A stretch of 64,000 bases of DNA from Mycolicibacterium hippocampi. Its GTDB lineage: Bacteria > Actinomycetota > Actinomycetes > Mycobacteriales > Mycobacteriaceae. Positions 42,604 to 49,912 of the stretch are shown piece by piece. Position 1 is the stretch's first letter, and every line of letters begins with the position of its first letter. A program made the translations under genes and the position numbers. The stretch covers positions 1,674,001 to 1,738,000 of the forward strand of contig NZ_BLLB01000002.1 of NCBI RefSeq assembly GCF_010723735.1, written 5' to 3'. Below the pieces are notes generated by a model. It searched no databases. It saw nothing but the letters and a program-made list of their open reading frames with translations, and had not been told where the DNA came from.

Positions 42604-43782
42604 TTGAATGCTCCATCGTTAGTCAACCATTTGGCCGCTCCCTTCGGGATGCAGAGCTTTTCCTACCTGCCGAGCTTCGGCATCCTCAGCACCTACGCGC
42701 CGACAGCCTGCGGGCTGGCCACCTTCAGCGCGGCCCTGGGCGGCGGGCTGTCGGACAAGGGCGTCGACGTCAACGTCGTCCGGATCTCCGACGGCACCCC
42801 GTCCGACAGCCCCAAGGTGGTCGGTGAGCTCGTCAACGGCTCCGCGCCGTCCGTCGCGGCGGCGTCGGAGCTGCTCAACCGCAACGATGTCGCCGTCATC
42901 CAGCACGAGTACGGCATCTACGGCGGTGCCGACGGAGACGAAGTCGTGCAGATCATGAAGGGGCTGCACATCCCCGCGATCGTGATCGCCCACACCGTGC
43001 TCAAAGATCCGACACCGCACCAACGTTCGGTTCTCGAAGAGGTTCTGACACTCGCCGACCAGGTGGTGGTGATGTCGGAGTCGGCGCGGGAGCGGCTGTA
43101 TGCCGGATTCGCCGTCGACCGCCGCAAGGTCACCGTCATCCCGCACGGCGCGGCGCTGCCCACCACCACTGCGCTGAAGCGTTCGGGCCGTCCGACCATC
43201 CTGACGTGGGGGCTGCTGGGCCCGGGCAAGGGCATCGAGCGGGTCATCGACGCGATGGCGTCGCTGAAAGAGCTTCCGCATCAGCCGCAGTACCTGATCG
43301 CGGGCCGCACGCACCCGAAGGTGCTCGCCGCCCAGGGTGACGCGTATCGCGAAGGGCTCATCGCGCAGGCCCAGCGCCTCGGCGTGGCCGGCGCGGTGTC
43401 CTTCGACGCCAGGTACCGCACGCCCCAACAGCTGACCGCGCTGATGCAGGCCGCGTCCGTCGTGGTGCTGCCCTATGACTCGAAGGACCAGGTCACCTCC
43501 GGCGTGCTGGTCGACTCCATCGCCAGCGGGCGGCCGATCGTCGCCACCGCCTTCCCGCACGCGATCGAGTTGCTCGGCAGCGGCGCGGGCACCGTCGTCG
43601 GTCACGACGACCCCGACGCGCTCGTCGATGCGTTGCGCCGGCTGCTCAACGACCCGCGGGTGGCGGGCTCGATGGCTTCACAAGCCCGGGACCTGGCTCC
43701 GGCGATGGCGTGGCCCGTCGTCGCGGGCGCCTATCTCACGGCGGCGCAACGGCTCGTCGCGATCCGGTTGGCGGCAGCATGA
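42604..43782 (+). CDS. GT4-family glycosyltransferase (paralogue)
   Basis: This 392-residue GT-B enzyme is strongly similar along its length to the product of 27254-28429 ('GILSTYAPTACGLATFSAAL', 'ILTWGLLGPGKGIERVIDAM', 'IAGRTHPKVLAAQGDAY', 'FPHAIELLGSGAGTVV'). It starts at TTG 42604 after the conserved GTCGGGA. The stop overlaps the next gene (ATGA). Here the partner downstream is a six-hairpin glycosidase-like protein instead of GH130, suggesting related but distinct roles in the same glycan system. Confidence 0.9.
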   Translation: MNAPSLVNHLAAPFGMQSFSYLPSFGILSTYAPTACGLATFSAALGGGLSDKGVDVNVVRISDGTPSDSPKVVGELVNGSAPSVAAASELLNRNDVAVIQHEYGIYGGADGDEVVQIMKGLHIPAIVIAHTVLKDPTPHQRSVLEEVLTLADQVVVMSESARERLYAGFAVDRRKVTVIPHGAALPTTTALKRSGRPTILTWGLLGPGKGIERVIDAMASLKELPHQPQYLIAGRTHPKVLAAQGDAYREGLIAQAQRLGVAGAVSFDARYRTPQQLTALMQAASVVVLPYDSKDQVTSGVLVDSIASGRPIVATAFPHAIELLGSGAGTVVGHDDPDALVDALRRLLNDPRVAGSMASQARDLAPAMAWPVVAGAYLTAAQRLVAIRLAAA

Positions 43783-44798
43783 CCGACATCGCGCTACCCA
43801 TCTTCACCCACCTGCTCGCGATGACCGATCACCGCGCCACCTTCGAGCACGCCTGCCTGTCCGAGCGGCGTCGGGAGCACGGTTACTGCACCGACGACAT
43901 GGCAAGGGTGCTCGTCGTCGCCACCCGCGAGCCCGACGCGCCGGGGGTGCTGAACGGCCTTGCCGGCAAGGCGTTGACGTTCCTGAACGAGGCGCAGTCC
44001 TTCGACGGCGCCTGCCGCAACCGGATGACCAGCGGGGGGCACTGGACCGACCAGCCGAGCACCGATGACCACTGGGGCCGGACGGTCTGGGGACTCGGGA
44101 CCGCCGCCGCCCACAGTGACGTCAGCATGGTGCGCCGGCTGGCCGTGATCCAGTTCGACCGCGCCGCCGAGGCCAGGTCGCCACATCCGCGGGCGATGGC
44201 GTTCGCCGCGATCGGTGCCGCCGAACTCCTGACCTTCGACCCGGGGCACGCCACGGCGCTCAAGCTCCTCACCGACTACGTCACAGGACTCCCCGAACCG
44301 ACGGACGACGCCGAATGGCCTTGGCCGGAGCCACGACTCACCTACGCCAACGCGGTGCTCGCCGAGGCGATGATCGCCGCTGGGGTGGCGCTGGACGACG
44401 AGGCGCTGCGCCGGAGAGGCCTGGACCTGTTGGAATGGTTGCTGAACTACGAAACCGCCGATGGGCACCTCTCGCCCACCCCTGACGGGGGCCGGGGACC
44501 CGGCGAGGCCAGGCCGGCGTTCGACCAGCAGCCGATCGAGGTGGCCAGCCTCGCCGACGCCTGCGCACGCGCCGCGACCGTCGACCCGCGCCCGCTCTGG
44601 CCCGAGGGCATCCGGTCTGCCGCCGCATGGTTCCAGGGCGACAACGACGCCGGACTACCCATGTGGGACCCGGAGACCGGCGGCGGCTTCGACGGATTGC
44701 ACGCCGACGCGGTGAACCTCAACCAGGGCGCCGAGTCGACGCTCGCCGTGATCGCGACCTTGCAGCAGGCACGGCGCTTTTCTCCTGTCCCGCACTGA
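43779..44798 (+). CDS. Six-hairpin (alpha/alpha barrel) glycosidase-like protein
   Basis: This 339-residue protein is built of repeated helical hairpins with aromatic and acidic motifs ('HGYCTDDMARVLVVA', 'DDHWGRTVWGLGTA', 'FDQQPIEVASLADAC', 'GGGFDGLHADAVNLNQGAESTLAV'). These recall alpha/alpha-barrel glycosidases and the glycosyltransferase-linked proteins found beside GT4 genes in other bacteria. It is coupled to the GT4 gene by an ATGA overlap. Catalytic assignment is not secure. Confidence 0.75.
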   Translation: MTDIALPIFTHLLAMTDHRATFEHACLSERRREHGYCTDDMARVLVVATREPDAPGVLNGLAGKALTFLNEAQSFDGACRNRMTSGGHWTDQPSTDDHWGRTVWGLGTAAAHSDVSMVRRLAVIQFDRAAEARSPHPRAMAFAAIGAAELLTFDPGHATALKLLTDYVTGLPEPTDDAEWPWPEPRLTYANAVLAEAMIAAGVALDDEALRRRGLDLLEWLLNYETADGHLSPTPDGGRGPGEARPAFDQQPIEVASLADACARAATVDPRPLWPEGIRSAAAWFQGDNDAGLPMWDPETGGGFDGLHADAVNLNQGAESTLAVIATLQQARRFSPVPH

Positions 44799-44817
44799 TG
44801 TCCGAGCCGAGGTCGCG

Positions 44818-45210
44818 ATGAGCACCAGACGCCGACACGGCCTCACTGAGCTCGTCGTGCACATCGGCGCGGGGTTCGTCGCGAAGGAACGCCCCCACGT
44901 GCGGGAGGCGTTGTCCTCGCTGCGGCCGCATCTGGGCCGATCGGCCAACGACGTGAGCGTCGAGGTGTCGTTGCAGGACCGCGGCCGCAGGGAGCAGCGT
45001 GTGACGTTGCGCACCACACTGCCCGGCCGCCCGCCCCTGGTGGCGGTCGCCGCGGGCGCCGACCTCACGCGCGCCCTGCACGAGGCCAAGAACGAGCTGA
45101 TCCGGCATTTGGAGCACTTGAGAACGGTGCGCCAGCCGATGCACAATCGCCGGCTCACCGGCAGGACCACCCGCCATCCGGTGGCCGCGCCGCCGGAGCC
45201 TGGGGCGTAG
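44818..45210 (+). CDS. HPF/RaiA-like (S30AE) small protein
   Basis: The 130-residue protein has the beta-alpha-beta-beta-beta-alpha pattern of ribosome hibernation factors: 'ELVVHIGAGFVAKERPHVREAL', 'DVSVEVSLQDRGRREQRVTLRTTL', then helix 'ADLTRALHEAKNELIRHLEHLR'. The C-terminal dimerisation domain of long HPF is absent. Ribosome binding is a family-based inference. It follows the glycosidase-like gene by 19 nt and may be co-transcribed. Confidence 0.6.
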   Translation: MSTRRRHGLTELVVHIGAGFVAKERPHVREALSSLRPHLGRSANDVSVEVSLQDRGRREQRVTLRTTLPGRPPLVAVAAGADLTRALHEAKNELIRHLEHLRTVRQPMHNRRLTGRTTRHPVAAPPEPGA

Positions 45211-45235
45211 TCGCCAGGCGTTTGCAGATGCTACT

Positions 45236-45260
45236 GGCGGGTACTCTGAAAGTACCCGCC
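45236..45260. promoter_or_regulatory. 25-bp palindrome upstream of the second desaturase gene
   Basis: GGCGGGTACT and AGTACCCGCC are perfect 10-bp arms around CTGAA. It is either a strong operator for the desaturase gene or a terminator of the HPF-like gene (no T-tract follows). It sits about 107 nt before the deduced desaturase start. Confidence 0.6.
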
Positions 45261-45366
45261 GATGCGCCCCGTGTTCTCCCGCGAGCAGCGTCGACCGGTC
45301 TGCACACACTTCGGTACCAGGGTTGAGATCCACGCCCCTGCGCTGGATCTACACCAAGGATTTGAC

Positions 45367-46515
45367 ATCGCTATCACCGACATCGCCCGGTACACCCATC
45401 TCAGCGCCACGGACATCAGAAACCTCGGAAGCGAGCTCGACGCGATCCGCAGCGACATCGAGGAGTCCCGCGGGGCGGCCGACGCCACCTACATCCGCCG
45501 CACCATCCTGTTCCAGCGCACCCTCGACGTGGCGGCGCGGCTGCTGATCGCCGGTACCCGGTCCAAGGCCGGCTGGGCATTGGGCACCGCCGCGCTCGGC
45601 TTCGCGAAGAGCGTCGAGAACATGGAGATCGGCCACAACGTGTCCCACGGCCAGTGGGATTGGATGAACGACCCGGAAATCCACTCGAGCACGTGGGAGT
45701 GGGACATGGTCGCGGTCTCGGCGCAGTGGAAGTCCTCGCACAACTACCGCCACCACGTGTTCAGCAACGTGCTCGGCGAGGATGACGACCTCGGGTTCGG
45801 CGTGATGCGGGTGACGCCGGATCAGCCGTGGAGCAGGAAGCATCTGTTACAGCCACTGCAGAACCTTTTCCTGGCATTGACTTTCGAATGGGGCATCGCG
45901 CTGCACGACGTCGACCTGGCGAAGTCGAATCCCGGACGAGGCCGGGAGTTGAAGTCGTTGATGCGGAAGATCAGGCGCCAAGGCTTCAAGGATTACGTCC
46001 TGTGGCCGGTACTGAGCCTGAAGCGCTGGCGCCGGACGCTGGGGGCGAACGCGGTCGCCAACCTGTTGCGCAACCTGTGGGCGTATGTGGTGATCTTCTG
46101 CGGGCACTTCCCCGACGGCACCCAGAAGTTCACGCCTGATGTGTTGCAGTCGGAGACCAGGGCGGAGTGGTATCTGCGGCAGATGCTGGGCGCGGCCAAT
46201 TTCAAGGCCGGCCGCTTCCTGGGGTTCGCCAGCGGCAACCTGTGTTACCAGATCGAGCACCACCTGTTCCCCGACCTGCCGAGCAACCGCCTCGCCGAGA
46301 TCGCCGACCGGGTGCGGCCGTTGTGCGCGAAGTACGGGCTGCCGTACAACACGGAATCGCTTGTACACCAGTATGGTTCGACGCTCGGAATTATCCACAA
46401 GCTGGCATTCCCGGACGGGTTCTTCGGCAAGGATGCCGATGTCGCTGCGATCCGGCCGCGCCGGCGGCGTCAGCAGCGGGTGACGCGTCGCCGCTCAGCG
46501 CTGCGCGCCGCCTGA
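45367..46515 (+). CDS. DesA3-like membrane fatty-acid desaturase (copy 2), probable AUC start
   Basis: This paralogue of 32132-33331 has the same His boxes (HNVSH, HNYRHH, QIEHH) and strong identity throughout. In copy 1 and in DesA3 the protein begins MAI(T/A)DI; here the aligned codon is ATC at 45367 (IAITDI), with AAGGA six nt upstream. The only upstream ATG in frame (45262) abuts a 25-bp palindrome and would add 35 residues unlike any desaturase. I therefore place the start at ATC, giving 382 residues. If rare initiation is wrong, the gene begins at 45262. Expected role: delta-9 acyl-CoA desaturation in the membrane. Confidence 0.85.
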   Translation: MAITDIARYTHLSATDIRNLGSELDAIRSDIEESRGAADATYIRRTILFQRTLDVAARLLIAGTRSKAGWALGTAALGFAKSVENMEIGHNVSHGQWDWMNDPEIHSSTWEWDMVAVSAQWKSSHNYRHHVFSNVLGEDDDLGFGVMRVTPDQPWSRKHLLQPLQNLFLALTFEWGIALHDVDLAKSNPGRGRELKSLMRKIRRQGFKDYVLWPVLSLKRWRRTLGANAVANLLRNLWAYVVIFCGHFPDGTQKFTPDVLQSETRAEWYLRQMLGAANFKAGRFLGFASGNLCYQIEHHLFPDLPSNRLAEIADRVRPLCAKYGLPYNTESLVHQYGSTLGIIHKLAFPDGFFGKDADVAAIRPRRRRQQRVTRRRSALRAA

Positions 46516-46523
46516 CTCTCTGC

Positions 46524-46584
46524 GTTGAGGCTGCGCTGACGGCGGGGGTCACTCGCACTTCGTCGCCCTGAGCGCAGTCTCAAC
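46524..46584. repeat. Hairpin repeat family B, copy 2
   Basis: The arms of 14 nt (starting GTTGAGGCTGC and ending GCAGTCTCAAC) pair with one mismatch. The core is 46541-46567. It lies 8 nt after the desaturase stop and 8 nt before the end of the convergent TetR gene, consistent with a shared bidirectional 3' end. Confidence 0.85.
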
Positions 46585-46592
46585 GCCCCCGT

Positions 46593-47195
46593 TCACGGCA
46601 GCCGCGCCCCGGTCGCCAACTCGGCGTACTGACGCATCAGCCGCAGTGCCGTCCGCCGGTTCATCGCGGGGTCCCGCGCGACGATGCGGTAGCCGAGGTA
46701 GTCCTCCATGGCCATCAACGTCATCGCGATGTCGCGCGGCGGGGAACCGAGCGCAAACGCCTTCTGCTTCCGGCCGGCGGTCAGGATCTGGGTGTAGAGG
46801 TCCACCTGCCGGTGATAGATGCCCTGCACGTCGCGGCGTTGGTCGAGCTCGAATCCGGCGGCCAGCACGGCACGCCAGATCGCGCGCCACTCGGCATCCT
46901 CCGGTCCGGTGGGAAGCCCGGCGGCGATCGTCAGCGCCAGTTGGGCGGCCGGGTCGTCGGTCTCCTCGATGGCGGCGAGCCGGTCGTCGTAGAACCGGAC
47001 ATCGGACCGCAACGCCAGCTCGGAGAGCAGCTGGGTCATGTCCTTGAAGTAGTAGCGCACGGCATTGGTGGTCAGCCCGAGTTCCTCGGCGACATCGGCG
47101 AGCCGTAGCGTCGCCAGGTCGTGACGCTCGATCAAAGCGATTGTGGCATCGAGGATCTCAGCTCTTCGCTCGATTTGTCGGTTCGGCCGTCCCAC
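46593..47195 (-). CDS. TetR-family transcriptional regulator
   Basis: The 200-residue protein has an N-terminal helix-turn-helix ('ILDATIALIERHDLATLRLADVAEELGLTTNAVRYYFKD') and a C-terminal helical ligand domain. It is divergent from the DmpA-type peptidase gene, with a TTTTCC/GGAAAA inverted repeat between them, and so is a candidate regulator of the peptidase-permease operon. Confidence 0.9.
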   Translation of the reverse strand: MGRPNRQIERRAEILDATIALIERHDLATLRLADVAEELGLTTNAVRYYFKDMTQLLSELALRSDVRFYDDRLAAIEETDDPAAQLALTIAAGLPTGPEDAEWRAIWRAVLAAGFELDQRRDVQGIYHRQVDLYTQILTAGRKQKAFALGSPPRDIAMTLMAMEDYLGYRIVARDPAMNRRTALRLMRQYAELATGARLP

Positions 47196-47298
47196 GCGTT
47201 GACCACTCCGTTCCCGTCGCCTCGATCCGATGCGAGGTTACCCGCTGATGAACCAATTCTGTCGTTGGGGTTGCGCCGGCCGCAGTCTGGGCGCATTA

Positions 47299-47315
47299 TT
47301 TTCCAACTAGGAAAA
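47299..47315. promoter_or_regulatory. Small inverted repeat before the peptidase-permease operon
   Basis: TTTTCC (47299-47304) and GGAAAA (47310-47315) are perfect arms around AACTA, 26 nt before the GTG start at 47341 and near its Shine-Dalgarno CTGGAGG. This is a plausible operator for the divergent TetR protein. Confidence 0.45.
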
Positions 47316-47340
47316 GAACTAGCTGACCTGGAGGCCCCGA

Positions 47341-48444
47341 GTGCGGGCGAGAGATCTCGGCATCGTCATCGGCGAACACCCGCCGGGGCCGGACAATGCC
47401 ATCACCGATGTTGCGGGGGCGGCCGTCGGGCACACCACGCTGCAGGACGACGGCCCGCCCGCGATCCACACCGGCGTCACCGTCGTCGTCCCACACGCGG
47501 ACATCTGGGCCGAACCGGTTTTCGCGGGCTGTCACCGGCTCAACGGCAGCGGCGAGATGACCGGGCTGGAGTGGATCCGAGAATCCGGCGAGCTCACCTC
47601 GGCCATCGGCATCACCAACACCCACAGCGTCGGCGTGGTGCGTGACGCGCTGGTCGCCGCCCAGGTGGACGCCCGCGGCGACGGCATGTACTGGTCGCTG
47701 CCCGTGGTGGGGGAGACCTACGACGGGCTGCTCAACGACATCAACGGCCACCACGTGCGAGCTGAACACGTTGCGGCCGCATTGGCCGACGCGCGCGGTG
47801 GTCCCGTCGCCGAAGGCGCCGTCGGCGGCGGCACCGGGATGATCTGCCACGGCTTCAAGGGAGGCATCGGGACCTCGTCGCGGGTCACCGAGACCGCCAC
47901 GGGGAGCTACACGGTCGGGGTGCTGGTGCAGGCCAATCACGGCCGGCGTGAACGCCTCCGGATCAACGGGGTGCCGGTGGGAGAGTTGATCGGCGCCGAC
48001 GTCGTCCCGTTGCCCGACATGCCGCGGCAGTACGAGCCGGGCTCCGGGTCGATCATTGTGATCGTCGCGACCGACGCCCCGCTGCTGCCGCACCAGTGCA
48101 CCCGGCTGGCGCAACGAGCGGGGTTGGCGGTCAGCCGGATCGGCGGCACCGGTGAGCAGTACAGCGGTGACCTGATGCTCGCCTTCGCCACCGGCAACCG
48201 CGGCATCCCGCCGTACGCGTGGGACGAGGACGCGGCCACACCGCGGCCCGAGATCCCGCTGCGGATGGTCGCACCACAACTGATGACCCGGCTGTTCGAC
48301 CTGACCATCGAGGCCACCGAAGAGGCGATCGTCAACGCGCTCGTCGCCGCCACCACCGTCACCGGCCGCAACGGCCTGACCGCGCACGCCCTCGACCACC
48401 ACCTGCTCCAGCAGGCCCTCACCCCCACCCAGGAGTCCCGATGA
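47341..48444 (+). CDS. P1-family (DmpA/BapA-type) self-processing aminopeptidase
   Basis: This 367-residue Ntn-like peptidase reads 'ITDVAGAAVGHTTL' near the N-terminus. 'GAVGGGTGMICHGFKGGIGTSSR' contains the Gly-Thr/Ser region where DmpA enzymes cleave themselves and expose the nucleophile. 'RIGGTGEQYSGDLMLAFATGN' is also conserved. Members release D-amino acids or beta-amino acids from peptides and amides. It starts at GTG 47341 after CTGGAGG, and its stop overlaps the permease start (ATGA), suggesting that the product is cytosolic and supplied by, or supplies, that permease. Confidence 0.9.
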   Translation: MRARDLGIVIGEHPPGPDNAITDVAGAAVGHTTLQDDGPPAIHTGVTVVVPHADIWAEPVFAGCHRLNGSGEMTGLEWIRESGELTSAIGITNTHSVGVVRDALVAAQVDARGDGMYWSLPVVGETYDGLLNDINGHHVRAEHVAAALADARGGPVAEGAVGGGTGMICHGFKGGIGTSSRVTETATGSYTVGVLVQANHGRRERLRINGVPVGELIGADVVPLPDMPRQYEPGSGSIIVIVATDAPLLPHQCTRLAQRAGLAVSRIGGTGEQYSGDLMLAFATGNRGIPPYAWDEDAATPRPEIPLRMVAPQLMTRLFDLTIEATEEAIVNALVAATTVTGRNGLTAHALDHHLLQQALTPTQESR

Positions 48445-49856
48445 GCGAACAGACGATCACGGCCCAGGAAGGTCGGCTGCACGGCCGGCTCGGCGTCGTC
48501 AGCATCGTGTTCATGGTGGTGGCCGCCGCGGCCCCGCTGACCGTCATCGGCGGCAACATGCCGCTGGGCATGGGACTGGGCAACGGTGCCGGAGCGCCGG
48601 TGGGTTTCGCGACCGCCGCGCTGGTGCTGCTGCTGTTCTCGGTCGGTTTTGTCACGATGACGCCGCACGTGCCCGAGGCGGGGGCGTTCTTCTCCTACGT
48701 CACCGTCGGCCTCGGCCAGCGGATGGGCAAGGGGATCGCGGTGGTCGCGCTGATCGCCTACACCGCGATCCAGGTCGGGATCTACGGCTACATCGGCTGG
48801 GCGATCGGCGACACCGTGAAATTCTACAACGGTCCGGAAATCCCTTGGCCGGTCTATTCGTTCGCGATCATGGCGATCGTCGCGCTGCTGGGCTACCGGC
48901 ACATCGACCTGTCGGCGAAGGTGCTCGGGGTGGCGCTGGCGCTGGAGATCGGCGTCGTGGTGGTGCTGGATCTGGTGATCGTCGCCGACCCTGGGCCGGC
49001 AGGCCTGACGCTGACGTCGTTCACGCCCGAGGTGTTCGCGCAGCCCGGGCTGGGCATCGCGGTGCTGTTCGCGCTGACCGGGTTCATCGGGTTCGAGGCG
49101 ACCGCGGTGTTCCGCGACGAAGCCCGTGACCCGGAACGCACCATCCCGCGTGCGACCTATGCCGCGGTGCTGATCATCGGGGCGTTCTACGCGGTGACGG
49201 CGTGGGCGTTCGTGGTGGCGATCGGTCCAGACCAGGTGACGGCAGTTGCGCAGCAGACCCTCGACGGTGAGGGAAACATGCTGCTGGACACGACGAATGA
49301 CACGCTGGGGCGGGTCGGACGCGATGTCGTCAACGTGCTGCTGCTGACCAGCCTGTTCGCCTGCGTGCTGTCGTTCCACAACGTGATCGCGCGCTATCAG
49401 TTCGTGCTGGCCGGCAAAGGGCTGCTGCCGCAGCGGCTGGCGAAGGTGCACGACACGCACCAGTCGCCGGCGTTCTCGTCGCTGGTGCAGACTGCGACCG
49501 CCGCGGTGATCGTCGGCATCTTCGCGGTCCTCGGAATCGACCCGCTGGTAGGGGTTTTCGGGTCGATGGCCGGGGTGGCGACCGTCGGCATGGTGTTGCT
49601 GCTGCTCACCACGACGGTGGCCGCTCTGGTGTACTTCCTGCGCCATCCGGACGCCGCCGGCGGGCGGGTGTGGCAGACCCGGATCGCACCGGCGTTGGCC
49701 ATCCTCGGCCTGCTGGGAAGCCTGTGGCTGGTGCTGTCGAACTTCACGCTGGTGACCGGTGGCAGCGCCGCCTTGAGCACGGTGCTGGCCGCGATCCCGT
49801 TCGTCGGCCTGGTGGTCGGCGCGCTGGCGTGGCGCCCGGGCGTTACCTTGCGTTGA
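48441..49856 (+). CDS. APC-family amino-acid permease
   Basis: The 471-residue protein has about 12-14 membrane segments and the APC signature regions 'GVVSIVFMVVAAAAPLTVIGGNMPLG', 'PEAGAFFSYVTVGLG' and 'ALTGFIGFEATAVFRDEARDPERTIPRATY'. It should import an amino acid or amine by proton symport. It is coupled to the DmpA-type peptidase gene, so D- or beta-amino acids or amide substrates are possible (inference). Its TGA stop lies within hairpin repeat B copy 3. Confidence 0.9.
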   Translation: MSEQTITAQEGRLHGRLGVVSIVFMVVAAAAPLTVIGGNMPLGMGLGNGAGAPVGFATAALVLLLFSVGFVTMTPHVPEAGAFFSYVTVGLGQRMGKGIAVVALIAYTAIQVGIYGYIGWAIGDTVKFYNGPEIPWPVYSFAIMAIVALLGYRHIDLSAKVLGVALALEIGVVVVLDLVIVADPGPAGLTLTSFTPEVFAQPGLGIAVLFALTGFIGFEATAVFRDEARDPERTIPRATYAAVLIIGAFYAVTAWAFVVAIGPDQVTAVAQQTLDGEGNMLLDTTNDTLGRVGRDVVNVLLLTSLFACVLSFHNVIARYQFVLAGKGLLPQRLAKVHDTHQSPAFSSLVQTATAAVIVGIFAVLGIDPLVGVFGSMAGVATVGMVLLLLTTTVAALVYFLRHPDAAGGRVWQTRIAPALAILGLLGSLWLVLSNFTLVTGGSAALSTVLAAIPFVGLVVGALAWRPGVTLR

Positions 49857-49912
49857 GACTGCGCTGACGGCGGGCTCTACTCGAACTTTCCCGCCAAGGC
49901 GGCAGTCTCAAT
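49852..49912. repeat. Hairpin repeat family B, copy 3
   Basis: The arms GTTGAGACTGC and GCAGTCTCAAT pair over 10-11 nt. The core is 49869-49895 with TTCGAG on the minus strand. Both convergent genes end inside it: the permease stop at 49854-49856 and the MmpL stop at 49877-49879. The last residues of MmpL are therefore encoded by the repeat. Confidence 0.85.

Noticed and set aside
45262..45366. Desaturase start at ATG 45262
   Set aside because: It adds 35 residues unlike other desaturases and abuts a 25-bp palindrome; the Shine-Dalgarno is placed for ATC 45367. Not fully excluded.
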